Of a stretch of DNA of 64,000 bases, positions 15,500 through 24,016 are shown one piece after another; the first letter of the stretch is position 1, and each line of letters opens with the position of its first letter. The position numbers and the translations under genes are program-made. The notes below the pieces were generated by a model. The model was not told where the DNA came from and made no database searches. It saw only the letters and a list, made by a program, of their open reading frames with translations. Origin of the DNA: Streptomyces novaecaesareae (GTDB taxonomy: Bacteria; Actinomycetota; Actinomycetes; Streptomycetales; Streptomycetaceae); contig NZ_JNWQ01000006.1 of the NCBI RefSeq assembly GCF_000716875.1, forward strand, positions 1 through 64,000. Direction: 5' to 3'.

Positions 15500-15832
15500 T
15501 CAGGAGAAGATCACGGAGCGGAACTTCAGGCGGCCCCCGAGCCTCTTGCCGGGGTTCATGACGTAGAAGACGCTGCCCGTGCAGTCGAAGTCGAGGAAGA
15601 CCGTGGCCGTCGAGGTGGTGAAGTTCTCCGGCGCGAAAGCCGGGTCGATCTCGGTGGCCCCGAACACGTTCTCGCACACGCGGCTCTGCGGGTCGGCGAT
15701 CCCGGCCGGAACGCCGGGGAGGCGGCCGACCTTGTAGAGGAAGTCGCCGGTGGCAGCGTTGGCGGAGGTGGGGACGGCGAGGACGAGGCAGATAGCGCTG
15801 GCGGCGGCGAGAACGGTGTTGCGCAGACGCAT
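15500..15832 (-). CDS. Small secreted protein of unknown function
   Basis: 110 residues from ATG 15832 with GAAAGG ten bases upstream; a longer frame reaching 16003 runs through the deacetylase terminator and is not credible. Residues 1-28 (MRLRNTVLAAASAICLVLAV, then PTSANA) are a Sec signal peptide with AxA-type cleavage. The mature 80 residues have two Cys (CENVFG and FDCTG), likely one disulfide, and alternating beta-like sequence (TTSTATVFLDFDCTGSVFYV). It resembles small extracellular beta-sandwich proteins common in streptomycetes, but I recognise no family. Confidence 0.75.
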   Translation of the reverse strand: MRLRNTVLAAASAICLVLAVPTSANAATGDFLYKVGRLPGVPAGIADPQSRVCENVFGATEIDPAFAPENFTTSTATVFLDFDCTGSVFYVMNPGKRLGGRLKFRSVIFS

Positions 15833-15927
15833 GGGTGAGGGCCTTTCAGGTGGTACGCGGCGGTACCTGGTTAATTGGTGCGAGATCACCCTAGAGGCCC
15901 AAAATCCGAAGAAACGGTTCTCCCAAT

Positions 15928-15943
15928 CCACCCGTTCGGGTGG
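15928..15943. terminator. Short hairpin after the deacetylase gene
   Basis: CCACCCG-TT-CGGGTGG has perfect seven-base arms, within an AT-richer stretch. It lies downstream of the polysaccharide deacetylase stop and upstream of the small secreted protein on the same strand. Confidence 0.5.
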
Positions 15944-15979
15944 TTTAAGCGGAAAAGCCGCGACCCCACCGCCCGCCGG

Positions 15980-16013
15980 AGTGCATTCAGTTGGGCAGTC
16001 CACTCAGTTGGGC
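15980..16013 (-). repeat. Stop-codon repeat: 2 x 17 bp
   Basis: On the minus strand GCCCAACTGAGTGGACT (15997-16013) is followed by GCCCAACTGAATGCACT (15980-15996). The deacetylase stop TGA (complement of 16004-16006) is in the first copy. Confidence 0.9.
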
Positions 16014-16930
16014 GGAGCCGTGAAGAAGTACCCCGAGTCGATGAGCACCGGCAGGTACGCCTTCAGCGCCGCCACGGTCTGCGAACGGTCCCCGCCGCCG
16101 TCGTGGTTGAGCACGATCGAGCCGGGCCGGACGTCCTTGAGGATCCGCTCGGTGATCACCGAGGTGCCCGGCCGGGCCCAGTCCCTCGGGTCCACCGACC
16201 AGCCCATGTTCCGCATCCCGAGGTCGGCGGCCACCTTGAGCGAGACCGGGGACCAGTCCCCGCCCGGCGCCCGGAACCAGGTGGGCAGCCGGCCGGTGGT
16301 CCGGTGCAGCAGGTCCGAGGTCCGCTCCAGCTCGTCCCGCGCCTGGGTGTCGGACAGATGCCGCAGGTCCGGGTGGGTCCAGGTGTGATTGGCGATGTGG
16401 TGGCCGCGGTCCGCGATCTCCCGCACCAGGGCCGGGTGCTCGACGGCGTTCTCGCCGACCAGGAAGAAGGTCGCCCGGATCCCGTACTGCTGGAGCAGCG
16501 CCAGCACGGTCGGCGTGTACCGCGGGTCCGGCCCGTCGTCGATGGTGAGCGCCACCACCCGCCGCGCCGCGTCCAGCTCGTACACCGGCTTGCTCTCCGC
16601 CTCGCTGAGCACCTTGTGGACGGGCACCACACCCGGAGCGGTAGCCGACGAGGAGGCCGTGGCCGAGGGGGCGCCGGACGGCGGCGCGGACGGGGACGCC
16701 GCACCCGGGGCGGCCGCCGAGGGCACCCCCGACTGCGCGGCCGGTACGGCGCCCGGTGCCCCGTCAGGCCCGGCCGGGACCGCCGGGAGGGCACTCTCGT
16801 CCACCCCCGCCTCGGCGCCGCCCTCCCCGCCGCTCCAGGGGCTCCGGCAACCGGCGGCCGCCCCCAGCAGGGACATCCCGGCCGCGACCAGCAGCAATCT
16901 TCGCGAAGTAATCTGACGATCTGACAGCAT
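16004..16930 (-). CDS. Polysaccharide deacetylase (NodB domain) lipoprotein
   Basis: 308 residues from ATG 16930. Residues about 9-28 (SRRLLLVAAGMSLLGAAAGC) form a lipobox signal ending in Cys, and the twin Arg may direct it to Tat. An Ala/Pro/Ser-rich linker of about 70 residues acts as a spacer from the membrane. The NodB domain follows: VVALTIDDGPDP (catalytic Asp and metal Asp, about residue 130), NHTWTHPDL (His ligands of the HxxxH type), WFRAPGGDWSP and, near the end, SIVLNHDGGG. It should remove acetyl groups from a cell-wall or capsular glycan outside the membrane. A stop-codon repeat and hairpin follow. Confidence 0.92.
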   Translation of the reverse strand: MLSDRQITSRRLLLVAAGMSLLGAAAGCRSPWSGGEGGAEAGVDESALPAVPAGPDGAPGAVPAAQSGVPSAAAPGAASPSAPPSGAPSATASSSATAPGVVPVHKVLSEAESKPVYELDAARRVVALTIDDGPDPRYTPTVLALLQQYGIRATFFLVGENAVEHPALVREIADRGHHIANHTWTHPDLRHLSDTQARDELERTSDLLHRTTGRLPTWFRAPGGDWSPVSLKVAADLGMRNMGWSVDPRDWARPGTSVITERILKDVRPGSIVLNHDGGGDRSQTVAALKAYLPVLIDSGYFFTAPPN

Positions 16931-17105
16931 TCTTGATGCTTCCCCCGGCGCTCACCGCCGCTCCCCGGCGGTGACCCCGACGGACCCGATCACCACTCCG
17001 ACGGCCCAAGCCCACCCCAGGGCCGGGCGGACGCTCGACCGCCTGCCGGGGGCCGCTACGCTGTGCCTTCCCCCGTGTGATGATCCGCCATCAGAGGACG
17101 TGGCC

Positions 17106-17978
17106 ATGACGACGAGTCAGGACTTCTCCCAGCAGGGCCCGCAGGACGACGCCACCGAGCTGAGCCAAGCCGAGCTGAGCCAGTGGGAACGTTTCGGCGT
17201 CGACACCACCACCCCGCACTCCGCGCGCGTGTACGACTACTGGCTGGGCGGCAAGACCAACTTCCCGCCGGACCGCGCCATGGGGCAGGCCATCGAGCAG
17301 GCCGTGCCGAGCATCAAGGAGATGGCCAAGGCCAACCGCGCCTTCCAGGGCCGGGCCGTCCGCCACCTGGCCCGGGAGCACGGCATCCGCCAGTTCCTCG
17401 ACCTCGGCACCGGCATCCCCACCTCGCCCAACACCCACGAGATCGCCGAGGCCGTCAGCCCCGGCACCCGGGTCGTCTACGTCGACAACGACCCGATCGT
17501 GCTCGCCCACGCCCGGGCGCTGATGGTCTCCAGCCCGGCCAGCCGCACCACCTACATCCACGCCGACCTGCGCAAGGCCGAGGAGCTGTTCGCCGACCCG
17601 GCGCTCACCTCCACCCTCGACCTCACCCAGCCGGTCGGCCTGCTGATGATCGCCGTGCTGATGCTGATCGCCGACGAGGACGACCCGTGGGGCCGGGTCG
17701 CCGCACTGCGCGACGCCCTGCCCGCGGGCAGCTGCATCGCCCTGACCACCCCCACCCCGGACTTCGACCCGGAGGCCGTCGGCAAGGTCGCCGAGGCCGC
17801 CCGGGCCGGCGGGATGACCCTGGTGCCGCGCGGCTACGACGACGTGGTCCGCTTCTTCGACGGCTGGGAGCTGGTCGAGCCGGGCGTCGCCCCGGTCCTG
17901 GCCTGGCGCCCGGACGGCGAGCCCCCGGCGGACCCGAAGGCCGCCTACTACTGGGGCGGCGTCGCGATCAAGCGCTGA
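17106..17978 (+). CDS. DUF574 (PF04672) S-adenosyl methyltransferase
   Basis: 290 residues from ATG 17106 with AGAGGA upstream; an open upstream extension from 16971 lacks family sequence. The DUF574 pattern is clear: HSARVYDYWLGGKTNFPPDR (about 36-55), the GLGTGIP-type SAM loop as FLDLGTGIPTSPNTHE, VYVDNDPIVLAHARAL, and the late strand motif PVGLLMIAVL, then FFDGWELVEPGV and the YYWGGV end. This family is greatly expanded in streptomycetes and its targets are mostly unknown. TACGCT at 17056-17061 could serve as a -10 element. Confidence 0.92.
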   Translation: MTTSQDFSQQGPQDDATELSQAELSQWERFGVDTTTPHSARVYDYWLGGKTNFPPDRAMGQAIEQAVPSIKEMAKANRAFQGRAVRHLAREHGIRQFLDLGTGIPTSPNTHEIAEAVSPGTRVVYVDNDPIVLAHARALMVSSPASRTTYIHADLRKAEELFADPALTSTLDLTQPVGLLMIAVLMLIADEDDPWGRVAALRDALPAGSCIALTTPTPDFDPEAVGKVAEAARAGGMTLVPRGYDDVVRFFDGWELVEPGVAPVLAWRPDGEPPADPKAAYYWGGVAIKR

Positions 17979-18025
17979 GCCGTCGCCGGGCGGGGCAGGC
18001 CGGTACGTACGGGCTCGGCGGGGCC

Positions 18026-18895
18026 TCACTTCAGCAGCCGCGACAGCCGCCGGTCCGCCAGCGGCTTGCCCCCGGTCTGGCAGGTCGGGCAGTACTGCAG
18101 CGAGGAGTCCGCGAAGGACACCTCCCGCACCGTGTCCCCGCAGACCGGGCAGGGCTGCCCGGTCCGGCCGTGCACCCGCAGCCCGAGCTTCTTCTCCGCC
18201 TTCAGCTCCCCCGCCGCCAGCCCGCGCGAGCGCTCCACCGCGTCGCGCAGCGTGCTGCCCAGCGCCTCGTACAGCCGCGCCGTCTCCTCCTCGGTCAGTC
18301 CGGACGCGAGCTTGTACGGCGACATCCGGGCCGCGTGCAGCACCTCGTCCGAGTAGGCGTTGCCCACCCCCGCCAGCACGCTCTGGTCCCGCAGCACGCC
18401 CTTGATCCGGCGCCGGTCACCGCGCAGCAGGGCGGCGAAGGCCTCCGGGGTGAGGCCCGGGTCCAGCGGGTCCGGGCCGAGCCTGGCCACGCCCGGCACC
18501 TCGGCCGGGTCCTCCACCACGTAGACCGCGAGCCCCTTCTTCGTCCCGGCCTCGGTGAGGTCGAAGCCGTCCCCGGCCTCGCCCGCCAGGCGCAGCCGCA
18601 GCGCCAGCGGGTTCCTCGGGCTCGGGTGCGGGGGCTCGGCGGGCAGCGCGTCCTTCCAGCGCAGCCAGCCGGCCCGGGCCAGGTGGACCACCAGGTGCAG
18701 CCCGCCGGCCTCGATGTCCAGGAACTTGCCGCGCCGCGTCACCGGGCCGACCGTCCGCCCCTCCAGCGCCGTCACCGGCGGGTCGTAGGTCTTCAGCGCG
18801 CTGATCGCCACCGGCTGCACCCGGGCGATCACGCGCCCGGTCAGCCGCTCGGACAGGAAGTCGCTCAACGCCTCGACCTCGGGCAGCTCCGGCAT
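18026..18895 (-). CDS. Fpg/Nei-family DNA glycosylase
   Basis: 289 residues from ATG 18895. The start MPELPEVEAL carries the catalytic Pro-2 and Glu-3 of Fpg/Nei base-excision enzymes. The helix-two-turn-helix IKGVLRDQSVLAGVGNAYSDEVLHAA (about residues 165-190) and a C-terminal four-Cys zinc finger (CPVCGDTV and CPTCQ, about 252-277) are both present. The length matches the family (270-290). It should excise oxidised bases and nick the strand by beta/delta elimination. Whether it prefers 8-oxoG (Fpg) or pyrimidine lesions (Nei) cannot be read from the sequence alone. Confidence 0.95.
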   Translation of the reverse strand: MPELPEVEALSDFLSERLTGRVIARVQPVAISALKTYDPPVTALEGRTVGPVTRRGKFLDIEAGGLHLVVHLARAGWLRWKDALPAEPPHPSPRNPLALRLRLAGEAGDGFDLTEAGTKKGLAVYVVEDPAEVPGVARLGPDPLDPGLTPEAFAALLRGDRRRIKGVLRDQSVLAGVGNAYSDEVLHAARMSPYKLASGLTEEETARLYEALGSTLRDAVERSRGLAAGELKAEKKLGLRVHGRTGQPCPVCGDTVREVSFADSSLQYCPTCQTGGKPLADRRLSRLLK

Positions 18896-19027
18896 GCGCC
18901 CAGTCTCCCCCAGCCCGCCGCCCGGCGCGCGCTCTGCCCCGGCCCCGCGCGCTCCGCACCGGGCGGCCCCTTTGGCCACTCCCCGCTGGGAAGCGCAGGC
19001 TGGAACGGAGGGAGGTGCCCCGCCGCC

Positions 19028-19489
19028 ATGAGCACCCTTGAGGAACAGATCGACATCGCCGTCCCCGTCCTCGCCGCCTGGGAGCAGCTGCACCGGGTGC
19101 ACGAGTACCCGCAGTTCGTCGACGGCGTCCGCACCGCCCATCCGCACGGGCGGAACCTCGCCCACCTCGGGGTGGCGGTCGGCAACGCGGAGCGCTCGGT
19201 CGACACCGAGATCACCGACCGCGGCCGGGGCCGGGTGATGGCCTGGCGGACGCTGGACTCGCTGCGGCTCAGCGGCGCCTTCGCCCTGCTGCCGCTCGAC
19301 GCGCGGCACACCCGGCTGCAGATCCGGGTGGAGTACGACCCGGAGGCCGTGCACCGGGCGTTCGGCGGGCCGCGCGGCTTCGCCCTGGCCGGGGCGATCG
19401 AGCGGACGGTCCGCGAGGACCTGCGGCACTTCCGGGAGCTGGTCGAGGCCCGGGTGAGCGCGGCCGACGAACCCCCGCAGGAGCCGTAA
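19028..19489 (+). CDS. SRPBCC (polyketide cyclase-like) protein
   Basis: 153 residues from ATG 19028, behind GGAGGTG. EEQIDIAVPVLAAWEQLHRVHEYPQFVDGV is the first strand and helices of a START/SRPBCC fold. RGRVMAWRTLDSL and TRLQIRVEYDPE are the later strands and a long C-terminal helix closes the cavity. Such proteins bind hydrophobic ligands; no catalytic residue set points to a known cyclase. It is divergent from the Fpg gene and upstream of disulfide cassette 1. The end (CCGTAAGAACCGCATAAG) hints at a weak 9-base duplication over the stop. Confidence 0.8.
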   Translation: MSTLEEQIDIAVPVLAAWEQLHRVHEYPQFVDGVRTAHPHGRNLAHLGVAVGNAERSVDTEITDRGRGRVMAWRTLDSLRLSGAFALLPLDARHTRLQIRVEYDPEAVHRAFGGPRGFALAGAIERTVREDLRHFRELVEARVSAADEPPQEP

Positions 19490-19587
19490 GAACCGCATAA
19501 GCCCAGCTCAGCGCGGGTGGTGAGGCTCTTCACAGCGCACCGCCGACCCGACCGTTCCACTTTCAACCTGTGGCAGACTCGGATGCC

Positions 19588-20247
19588 ATGCACATCGGCC
19601 CGGTCACCAGGACGCTCCGCGCGGCGGTCTTCGCCGCGCTGGTCGTGCTGCTCGCCGGGCTCGGCCAGGTGCTGGTCACCGGCCGCGCGCTGCCCCTGGG
19701 CCCGATGGTCGTGGCCTCGGCCGCCGTGTTCGCGGTGGCCTTCGCGCTCGCCGGGCGCGAGCGCGGCTACCCGGCGGTCGCCGCGGTGTTCCTGCCGCTG
19801 GAGCTGGGTGTCAGCGCGCTCTTCGACGTCGCCCAGAGCAGCTGCCCGTCGCTGCCGCCCGGTGCCGGGCACGGCCTCCAGCCGCTGCTGTGCGGCGGCG
19901 GTTCGCTGGGCGGCTTCCTGCTCGGCCACGGGGTCTCCCAGCAGACCGGCGTGCTGCTGCTCCTGCTGCTGCACACGGTGATCGCGCTGGCCGGCGCGTA
20001 CTGGCTGCGCCGCGCGGACGCCGCGCTGGCCGACCTCGCCCGGACGGTCCGGATGCTGGGCGAGTTCCTGCACCGGCACCTCCCGGCGGCGGCCCACTGG
20101 CTGCTGCTGCTCGCCGCGCCCGTCCTGGCCCGGCCGGTGGCCCGGGTGCCGTTCCCCCCGGCCAGCCGCGCGCTGGTCCCCGCCGAGGACGTCGTCGTCC
20201 GTCCGGCCGTCCGGCGTGGTCCGCCGGTGCTCGCCCTGGCCGCCTGA
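19588..20247 (+). CDS. Cassette 1 membrane protein with conserved Cys pair
   Basis: 219 residues from ATG 19588; a GTG at 19570 is possible. About four membrane segments lie at residues 8-30, 36-55, 58-80 and 118-142. A loop between them carries SSC (Cys at nt 19843) and CGGGS (Cys at nt 19891), 15 residues apart. The paralogue at 43601 keeps both Cys and the GGGS. A basic tail (RPAVRRGPP) ends the protein. CAGACT at 19574-19579, eight bases before the ATG, could be a -10 element of a leaderless mRNA. The next two genes encode DsbA-like and VKOR proteins, so I infer a thiol-redox partner or substrate. I recognise no named family. Confidence 0.72.
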   Translation: MHIGPVTRTLRAAVFAALVVLLAGLGQVLVTGRALPLGPMVVASAAVFAVAFALAGRERGYPAVAAVFLPLELGVSALFDVAQSSCPSLPPGAGHGLQPLLCGGGSLGGFLLGHGVSQQTGVLLLLLLHTVIALAGAYWLRRADAALADLARTVRMLGEFLHRHLPAAAHWLLLLAAPVLARPVARVPFPPASRALVPAEDVVVRPAVRRGPPVLALAA

Positions 20248-20344
20248 GCCCCCATTCCCGCTCAGCCGGCCGTCTCTCCCCCCGCGCAGGCCCCGACCGG
20301 TCGCGCCCGCACCCGTACGCCAGAGAGCACAGGACGACACCCCC

Positions 20345-21142
20345 ATGAGCAACACCCGCAAGACGATCGACCAGAAGACCTCCGCCACCGAGCGCATGCG
20401 CTCCGCCCGGGCCCAGGCCGAACGCTCCGACCGGATCCGCCGCCGGGTGGTGGTCGGCGGCGCCTCGGCCGCCGTGCTCGCCCTCGCGGCGGGTGTGGCC
20501 TTCGCCGTCGGCGGCTCCTCCGGCTCCGGTTCGGACGCCGCCGCGAGCGGCCCGCTGGTCCTCCCCGCCAACGCGACCGGCGCCGGCGGCACGGTGATCA
20601 CCTACGGCAAGGCGGACGCGCCGCACACCCTGGAGGTCTACGAGGACTTCCGCTGCCCGTTCTGCGAGCAGCTGGAGACCACCACCGGCAAGACCATCCA
20701 GCAGCTCGCCGACGCGGGCAACTACAAGGTCGAGTACCACCTGGCGACGTTCCTGGACAAGAACCTCGGCGGCAAGGGCTCGCGCACCGCGCTGGCCGCC
20801 GCCGGTGCCGCGCTGAACGAGGGCGTGGACAAGTTCAAGCAGTTCCACGACGTGCTCTACGCCAACCAGCCCGACGAGCGCAGCGACGCCTTCGGCGACG
20901 TCAACCACCTCCTGGACCTGGCCGGCCAGGTGCCCGGGCTGAAGACCGACTCCTTCGTCAAGGCCGTCCAGGACGCCACCTTCGCGCCGTGGGCCGCCAA
21001 GGTCAACGAGGAGTTCGACAAGAGCGACGTGACCGGCACCCCGACCGTCAAGCTGGACGGCAAGAAGCTGGACGTCCTCACCAACGGCAAGGCCGTCTCG
21101 CCCGAGCAGTTCACCGCGATGGTCAAGCAGGTGACCGGGTGA
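20345..21142 (+). CDS. Cassette 1 DsbA-family thioredoxin-fold protein
   Basis: 265 residues from ATG 20345. A basic cytoplasmic stretch (1-37) precedes one membrane anchor at about 38-58 (VVVGGASAAVLALAAGVAFA), placing the rest outside the cell. The thioredoxin-fold domain has the active site EDFRCPFCEQLE (about residues 98-109), the inserted DsbA helical domain, and the cis-Pro loop DVTGTPTVKLDG. The protein should oxidise or isomerise Cys pairs in exported proteins. Its stop overlaps the VKOR start (GTGA), so the two are translationally coupled; VKOR is the expected re-oxidant. Confidence 0.9.
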   Translation: MSNTRKTIDQKTSATERMRSARAQAERSDRIRRRVVVGGASAAVLALAAGVAFAVGGSSGSGSDAAASGPLVLPANATGAGGTVITYGKADAPHTLEVYEDFRCPFCEQLETTTGKTIQQLADAGNYKVEYHLATFLDKNLGGKGSRTALAAAGAALNEGVDKFKQFHDVLYANQPDERSDAFGDVNHLLDLAGQVPGLKTDSFVKAVQDATFAPWAAKVNEEFDKSDVTGTPTVKLDGKKLDVLTNGKAVSPEQFTAMVKQVTG

Positions 21143-21771
21143 CGGCCGCCCCCGGGGCCGCCGCCCCCGCCGTGCGGACGGCCCACGGCGCGAGCCGCCC
21201 GTTCGCCTGGCTGCTGCTGGTCGGCGGCGCGGTCGGCCTGTTCGCCTCGGCGGTCCTCACCCTGGACAAGATCCGGCTGCTGAAGGACCCGTCGTACGTC
21301 CCCAGCTGCAACATCAATCCGATCATCAGCTGCGGTTCGATCATGCGCAGCGAGCAGGCCGAGGCCTTCGGCTTCCCCAACTCGCTGATCGGGCTGGTCG
21401 CCTTCGGGGTGGTCGTCGCGGTCGGCGCCGGGCTGCTCGCGGGTGCGACGTACCGGCGCTGGTTCTGGCTCGGCCTGCAGGCCGGGACGGTCTTCGGGAT
21501 CGGCTTCGTGAGCTGGCTGATGTACCAGGCGCTCTACCGGATCGGCGCGCTCTGCCCGTACTGCATGGTGGTGTGGGCCGCGGTGATCCCGCTGTTCTGG
21601 TACACCACGCTGCACAACCTGCGCTCGGGGGTGATCCCGGTGGGCCCGCGCCTGCGGGTGGTCGTCCGGGAGGCGGCCCGCTACCACTGGGTCGTCCCGG
21701 CACTGGGGTACGCGGTCGTCGCGCTGCTGGTCCTGAACCGGTTCTGGTACTACTGGAGCACCCTGATCTGA
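21139..21771 (+). CDS. Cassette 1 VKOR-family quinone-linked disulfide reoxidase
   Basis: 210 residues from GTG 21139, overlapping the DsbA stop by four bases. The bacterial VKOR pattern is complete: periplasmic-loop Cys pair PSCNINPIISCGSIM (about residues 56-70), FGFPNSLIGL, and the membrane CPYC active site in IGALCPYCMVVWA (about 136-148), with four or five membrane segments. Family members pass electrons from DsbA-like proteins to quinone, replacing DsbB in actinobacteria. It lacks the fused thioredoxin domain found in some homologues; the DsbA-like partner is the preceding gene. Confidence 0.93.
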   Translation: MTAAPGAAAPAVRTAHGASRPFAWLLLVGGAVGLFASAVLTLDKIRLLKDPSYVPSCNINPIISCGSIMRSEQAEAFGFPNSLIGLVAFGVVVAVGAGLLAGATYRRWFWLGLQAGTVFGIGFVSWLMYQALYRIGALCPYCMVVWAAVIPLFWYTTLHNLRSGVIPVGPRLRVVVREAARYHWVVPALGYAVVALLVLNRFWYYWSTLI

Positions 21772-21777
21772 TCCCCC

Positions 21778-21817
21778 GTCCGCCGTCTGCCCGCGCCTCC
21801 AGGGGCGGGCGGCGGAC
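21778..21817. terminator. Imperfect hairpin after cassette 1
   Basis: GTCCGCCG (21778-21785) pairs with CGGCGGAC (21810-21817), with further imperfect GC pairing inside. It starts seven bases after the VKOR stop. Confidence 0.55.
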
Positions 21818-21838
21818 CCTTCCTCCCGGTGGGGTGCC

Positions 21839-22423
21839 ATGCGACGCAGGATCGTCCTCTTCGTGTCCGTCTCGGTCGACGGCTATTTCGAGGGCCCGGA
21901 CCACGACCTCGGCTGGAACCTGGTCGACGACGAGGTGCACACCCACTTCAACCGGGAACTCGCCCGGATGGGTGCTTTCCTCTCCGGCCGGGTGACGCAC
22001 GAGCTGATGGCCTCGGTCTGGCCCACCGCCGACCAGGACCCGGCCGCCGACGCCCCGATGCGCGAGTTCGCGGGCATCTGGCGCGCGATGCCGAAGGTCG
22101 TCTTCTCCCGCACCCTCGACCACGCCGACTGGAACACCACGGTCGTCCGCGAGGTCACCCCCGAGTCGATCGCCGCCCTCACCGCCGGCCCGGGCGGCGA
22201 CCTCTGCCTCAGCGGCGCGAACCTGGCCGAGTCCTTCCTCGCCCAAGACCTGGTCGACGAGTTCCGCCTCTACGTCCACCCCGTCGTCCTCGGCCGCGGC
22301 ACCCTCTTCTTCCGCCCCACCGAGCACCCCACCCCGCTCGCCCTGAAGGACACCCACCGCTTCACCAACGGCGTCACCCTGCTCCACTACGTGCGCAGCG
22401 GCCCGTCACCCCTCGACGGGTGA
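21839..22423 (+). CDS. RibD C-terminal/dihydrofolate reductase-like protein
   Basis: 194 residues from ATG 21839, with GGTGGGG upstream. MRRRIVLFVSVSVDGYFEGP is the usual start of actinobacterial RibD_C/DHFR-fold proteins. Further typical parts are FLSGRVTHELMASVWP (about 44-59), MPKVVFSRTL (about 84-93), a Gly-rich strand DLCLSGANLAESFL, and LVDEFRLYVHPVVLGRGTLFF (about 141-161). It likely binds NADPH and reduces an unknown substrate. The deaminase half of RibD is absent, and riboflavin genes are not nearby. Its last codons and stop form half of a terminator stem. Confidence 0.88.
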   Translation: MRRRIVLFVSVSVDGYFEGPDHDLGWNLVDDEVHTHFNRELARMGAFLSGRVTHELMASVWPTADQDPAADAPMREFAGIWRAMPKVVFSRTLDHADWNTTVVREVTPESIAALTAGPGGDLCLSGANLAESFLAQDLVDEFRLYVHPVVLGRGTLFFRPTEHPTPLALKDTHRFTNGVTLLHYVRSGPSPLDG

Positions 22424-22434
22424 CGGGCCGCTGC
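22395..22434. terminator. Perfect 17-bp hairpin between convergent genes
   Basis: Arms 22395-22411 and 22418-22434 pair perfectly around CTCGAC. The stem includes the stop codon of the reductase and serves the convergent adenosine deaminase gene as well, so it is probably bidirectional. Confidence 0.85.
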
Positions 22435-22459
22435 GGCGGGCACGTCGGGGCCGGGCCGC

Positions 22460-23443
22460 TCAGAAGGTGAACTCCTCGACCTCCGCGAGGAGTTCGGCCC
22501 GGCGACGGTCGCCGATGAACGAGGCGCGGAAGGAGTTGGCGGCCAGTCGGCGCAGGGTCTCCTGGTCGAGGCCGAGGGCCTCGCGGACGGCGCGGAAGTT
22601 GTCCTCGACGTAGCCGCCGAAGTACGCCGGGTCGTCGGAGTTGACGGTGACCAGCAGGCCGGCGTCCAGCATCTCCCGCAGCGGGTGGTCGGCCAGCGTG
22701 TCGATGCAGCGCAGGCGGACGTTGGAGAGCGGGCAGAGGGTCAGCGGGATCTGCTCGCGGACCAGGCGGGCGACCAGCTCGCCGTCCTCCAGGCAGCGCA
22801 GCCCGTGGTCGATGCGCTCCACGCCGAGGACGTCCAGGGCCTCGGTGACGTACGAGGCCGGGCCCTCCTCCCCCGCGTGGGCGACGCGCCGCAGCCCGGC
22901 CTCGGCGGCCCGGCGGTACACCTCGCGGAACTTCGCCGGCGGGTTGCCGACCTCGGCCGAGTCCAGGCCGATGCCCGTGATCCGGTCGAAGTACGGGCGG
23001 GCGGCCTCGAAGGTCTCCAGCGCGGACTCGGCGGACTCGTCCCGCAGGAAGCACATGATCAGCTGGGTGCTGATCCCGTACCGCTCCTCGCTGCGCTCCA
23101 GCGCCGCGGTCAGGCCGTCCACCACCACGCCCAGCGGCACCCCGCGGGCGGTGTGCGCCTGCGGGTCGAAGAAGATCTCCGCGTGCCGCACGCCCTGCTC
23201 GGCGGCCCGCGCCAGGTAGGCGTCGGCGAGGTCGGCGAAGTCCTCCTCGGTGCGCAGCACGGCCATCAGCGCGTAGTAGAGGTCCAGGAAGGACTGCAGG
23301 TCGCTGAAGGAGTACGCGGTGCGCAGCTCCTCGGTGTCGGCGTAGGGCAGCCGGACGCCGTTGCGGGCGGCGAGCTCGAAGGCGAGTTCGGGCTCCAGGG
23401 TGCCTTCGATGTGCAGGTGGAGTTCGGCCTTGGGAAGCGGCAT
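22460..23443 (-). CDS. Adenosine deaminase
   Basis: 327 residues from ATG 23443 (MPLPKAELHLHIEGTLEPEL); a start ten codons upstream is possible. HLHIEGT gives the first two zinc His. GIGLDSAEVGNPP (about 165-177), RVAHAGEEGP (His and Glu of the active site, about 195), ERIDHGLR (about 218) and VNSDDPAYFGG (Asp pair, about 275-285) complete the amidohydrolase site. It converts adenosine (or a related purine; some members prefer adenine or futalosine derivatives) to the inosine form plus ammonia. It stands alone on its strand. Confidence 0.93.
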   Translation of the reverse strand: MPLPKAELHLHIEGTLEPELAFELAARNGVRLPYADTEELRTAYSFSDLQSFLDLYYALMAVLRTEEDFADLADAYLARAAEQGVRHAEIFFDPQAHTARGVPLGVVVDGLTAALERSEERYGISTQLIMCFLRDESAESALETFEAARPYFDRITGIGLDSAEVGNPPAKFREVYRRAAEAGLRRVAHAGEEGPASYVTEALDVLGVERIDHGLRCLEDGELVARLVREQIPLTLCPLSNVRLRCIDTLADHPLREMLDAGLLVTVNSDDPAYFGGYVEDNFRAVREALGLDQETLRRLAANSFRASFIGDRRRAELLAEVEEFTF

Positions 23444-23614
23444 GGGCGTGTCCGAGCGGTAGCGGGGCGGCACTGAGCAGGTACGGAAGGATTCATCCTA
23501 TGATCCGCACCGCGGTGGCGGGCCCGGCGGGCAGCTCCCGGAGGTCGAACGGGTGCACCGGCGGCGGTCGGCGGGCACCCTGTAGGAGGGGACTTCCGCC
23601 GAGGAGGCACCGAG

Positions 23615-23896
23615 ATGCGGCACGCCGACGACCCGCACATCCGGCCCGCGGGCATCTCCCCGCACGCCCTGGGCAACGACACGCTCCTGCACGAGCTGGA
23701 GCAGCTGCACCGCACGCGCCACGAGACCTTCCTGTACGGCTCGGAGGACGCGCTGAAGCGCCACACGCTGCGCACCGGGGAGCTGGAGGCCGAGTACCTG
23801 CACCGCTTCCCCAACCGGCAGGTCACCGCGGCCAGGACCAGGGCCGGCGCCCGGGCCCGGGAGGCGGCGGCCCGGGTGGAGTCGCTCCCCGAGTGA
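23615..23896 (+). CDS. Small conserved hypothetical protein (DUF6158-like)
   Basis: 93 residues from ATG 23615, with GAGGAGG upstream. It is strongly charged and helical: LLHELEQLHRTRHETFLYGS (about residues 24-43), then LKRHTLRTGELEAEYLHRFP, then an Arg/Ala-rich helix. It looks like the short DUF6158 proteins found throughout streptomycetes, function unknown. It has no signal or membrane segment. Its end is 120 bases from the dehydrogenase start on the same strand. Confidence 0.75.
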   Translation: MRHADDPHIRPAGISPHALGNDTLLHELEQLHRTRHETFLYGSEDALKRHTLRTGELEAEYLHRFPNRQVTAARTRAGARAREAAARVESLPE

Positions 23897-24016
23897 GCGG
23901 CCCGGCCCGCACAACCGGCGGGACACGCCGGGCGCGCCGTGGCGTGCCCGGAGCCGGGCCGTCGGGGAGGGTGTGAGGGCAGACGCACCGGACCCAGACC
24001 CCCCTCGGGAGCCCGC

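Noticed and set aside
19482..19500. CCGTAAGAACCGCATAAG as an eleventh stop-codon repeat (SRPBCC gene)
   Set aside because: Two diverged 9-base units are not clearly above chance.
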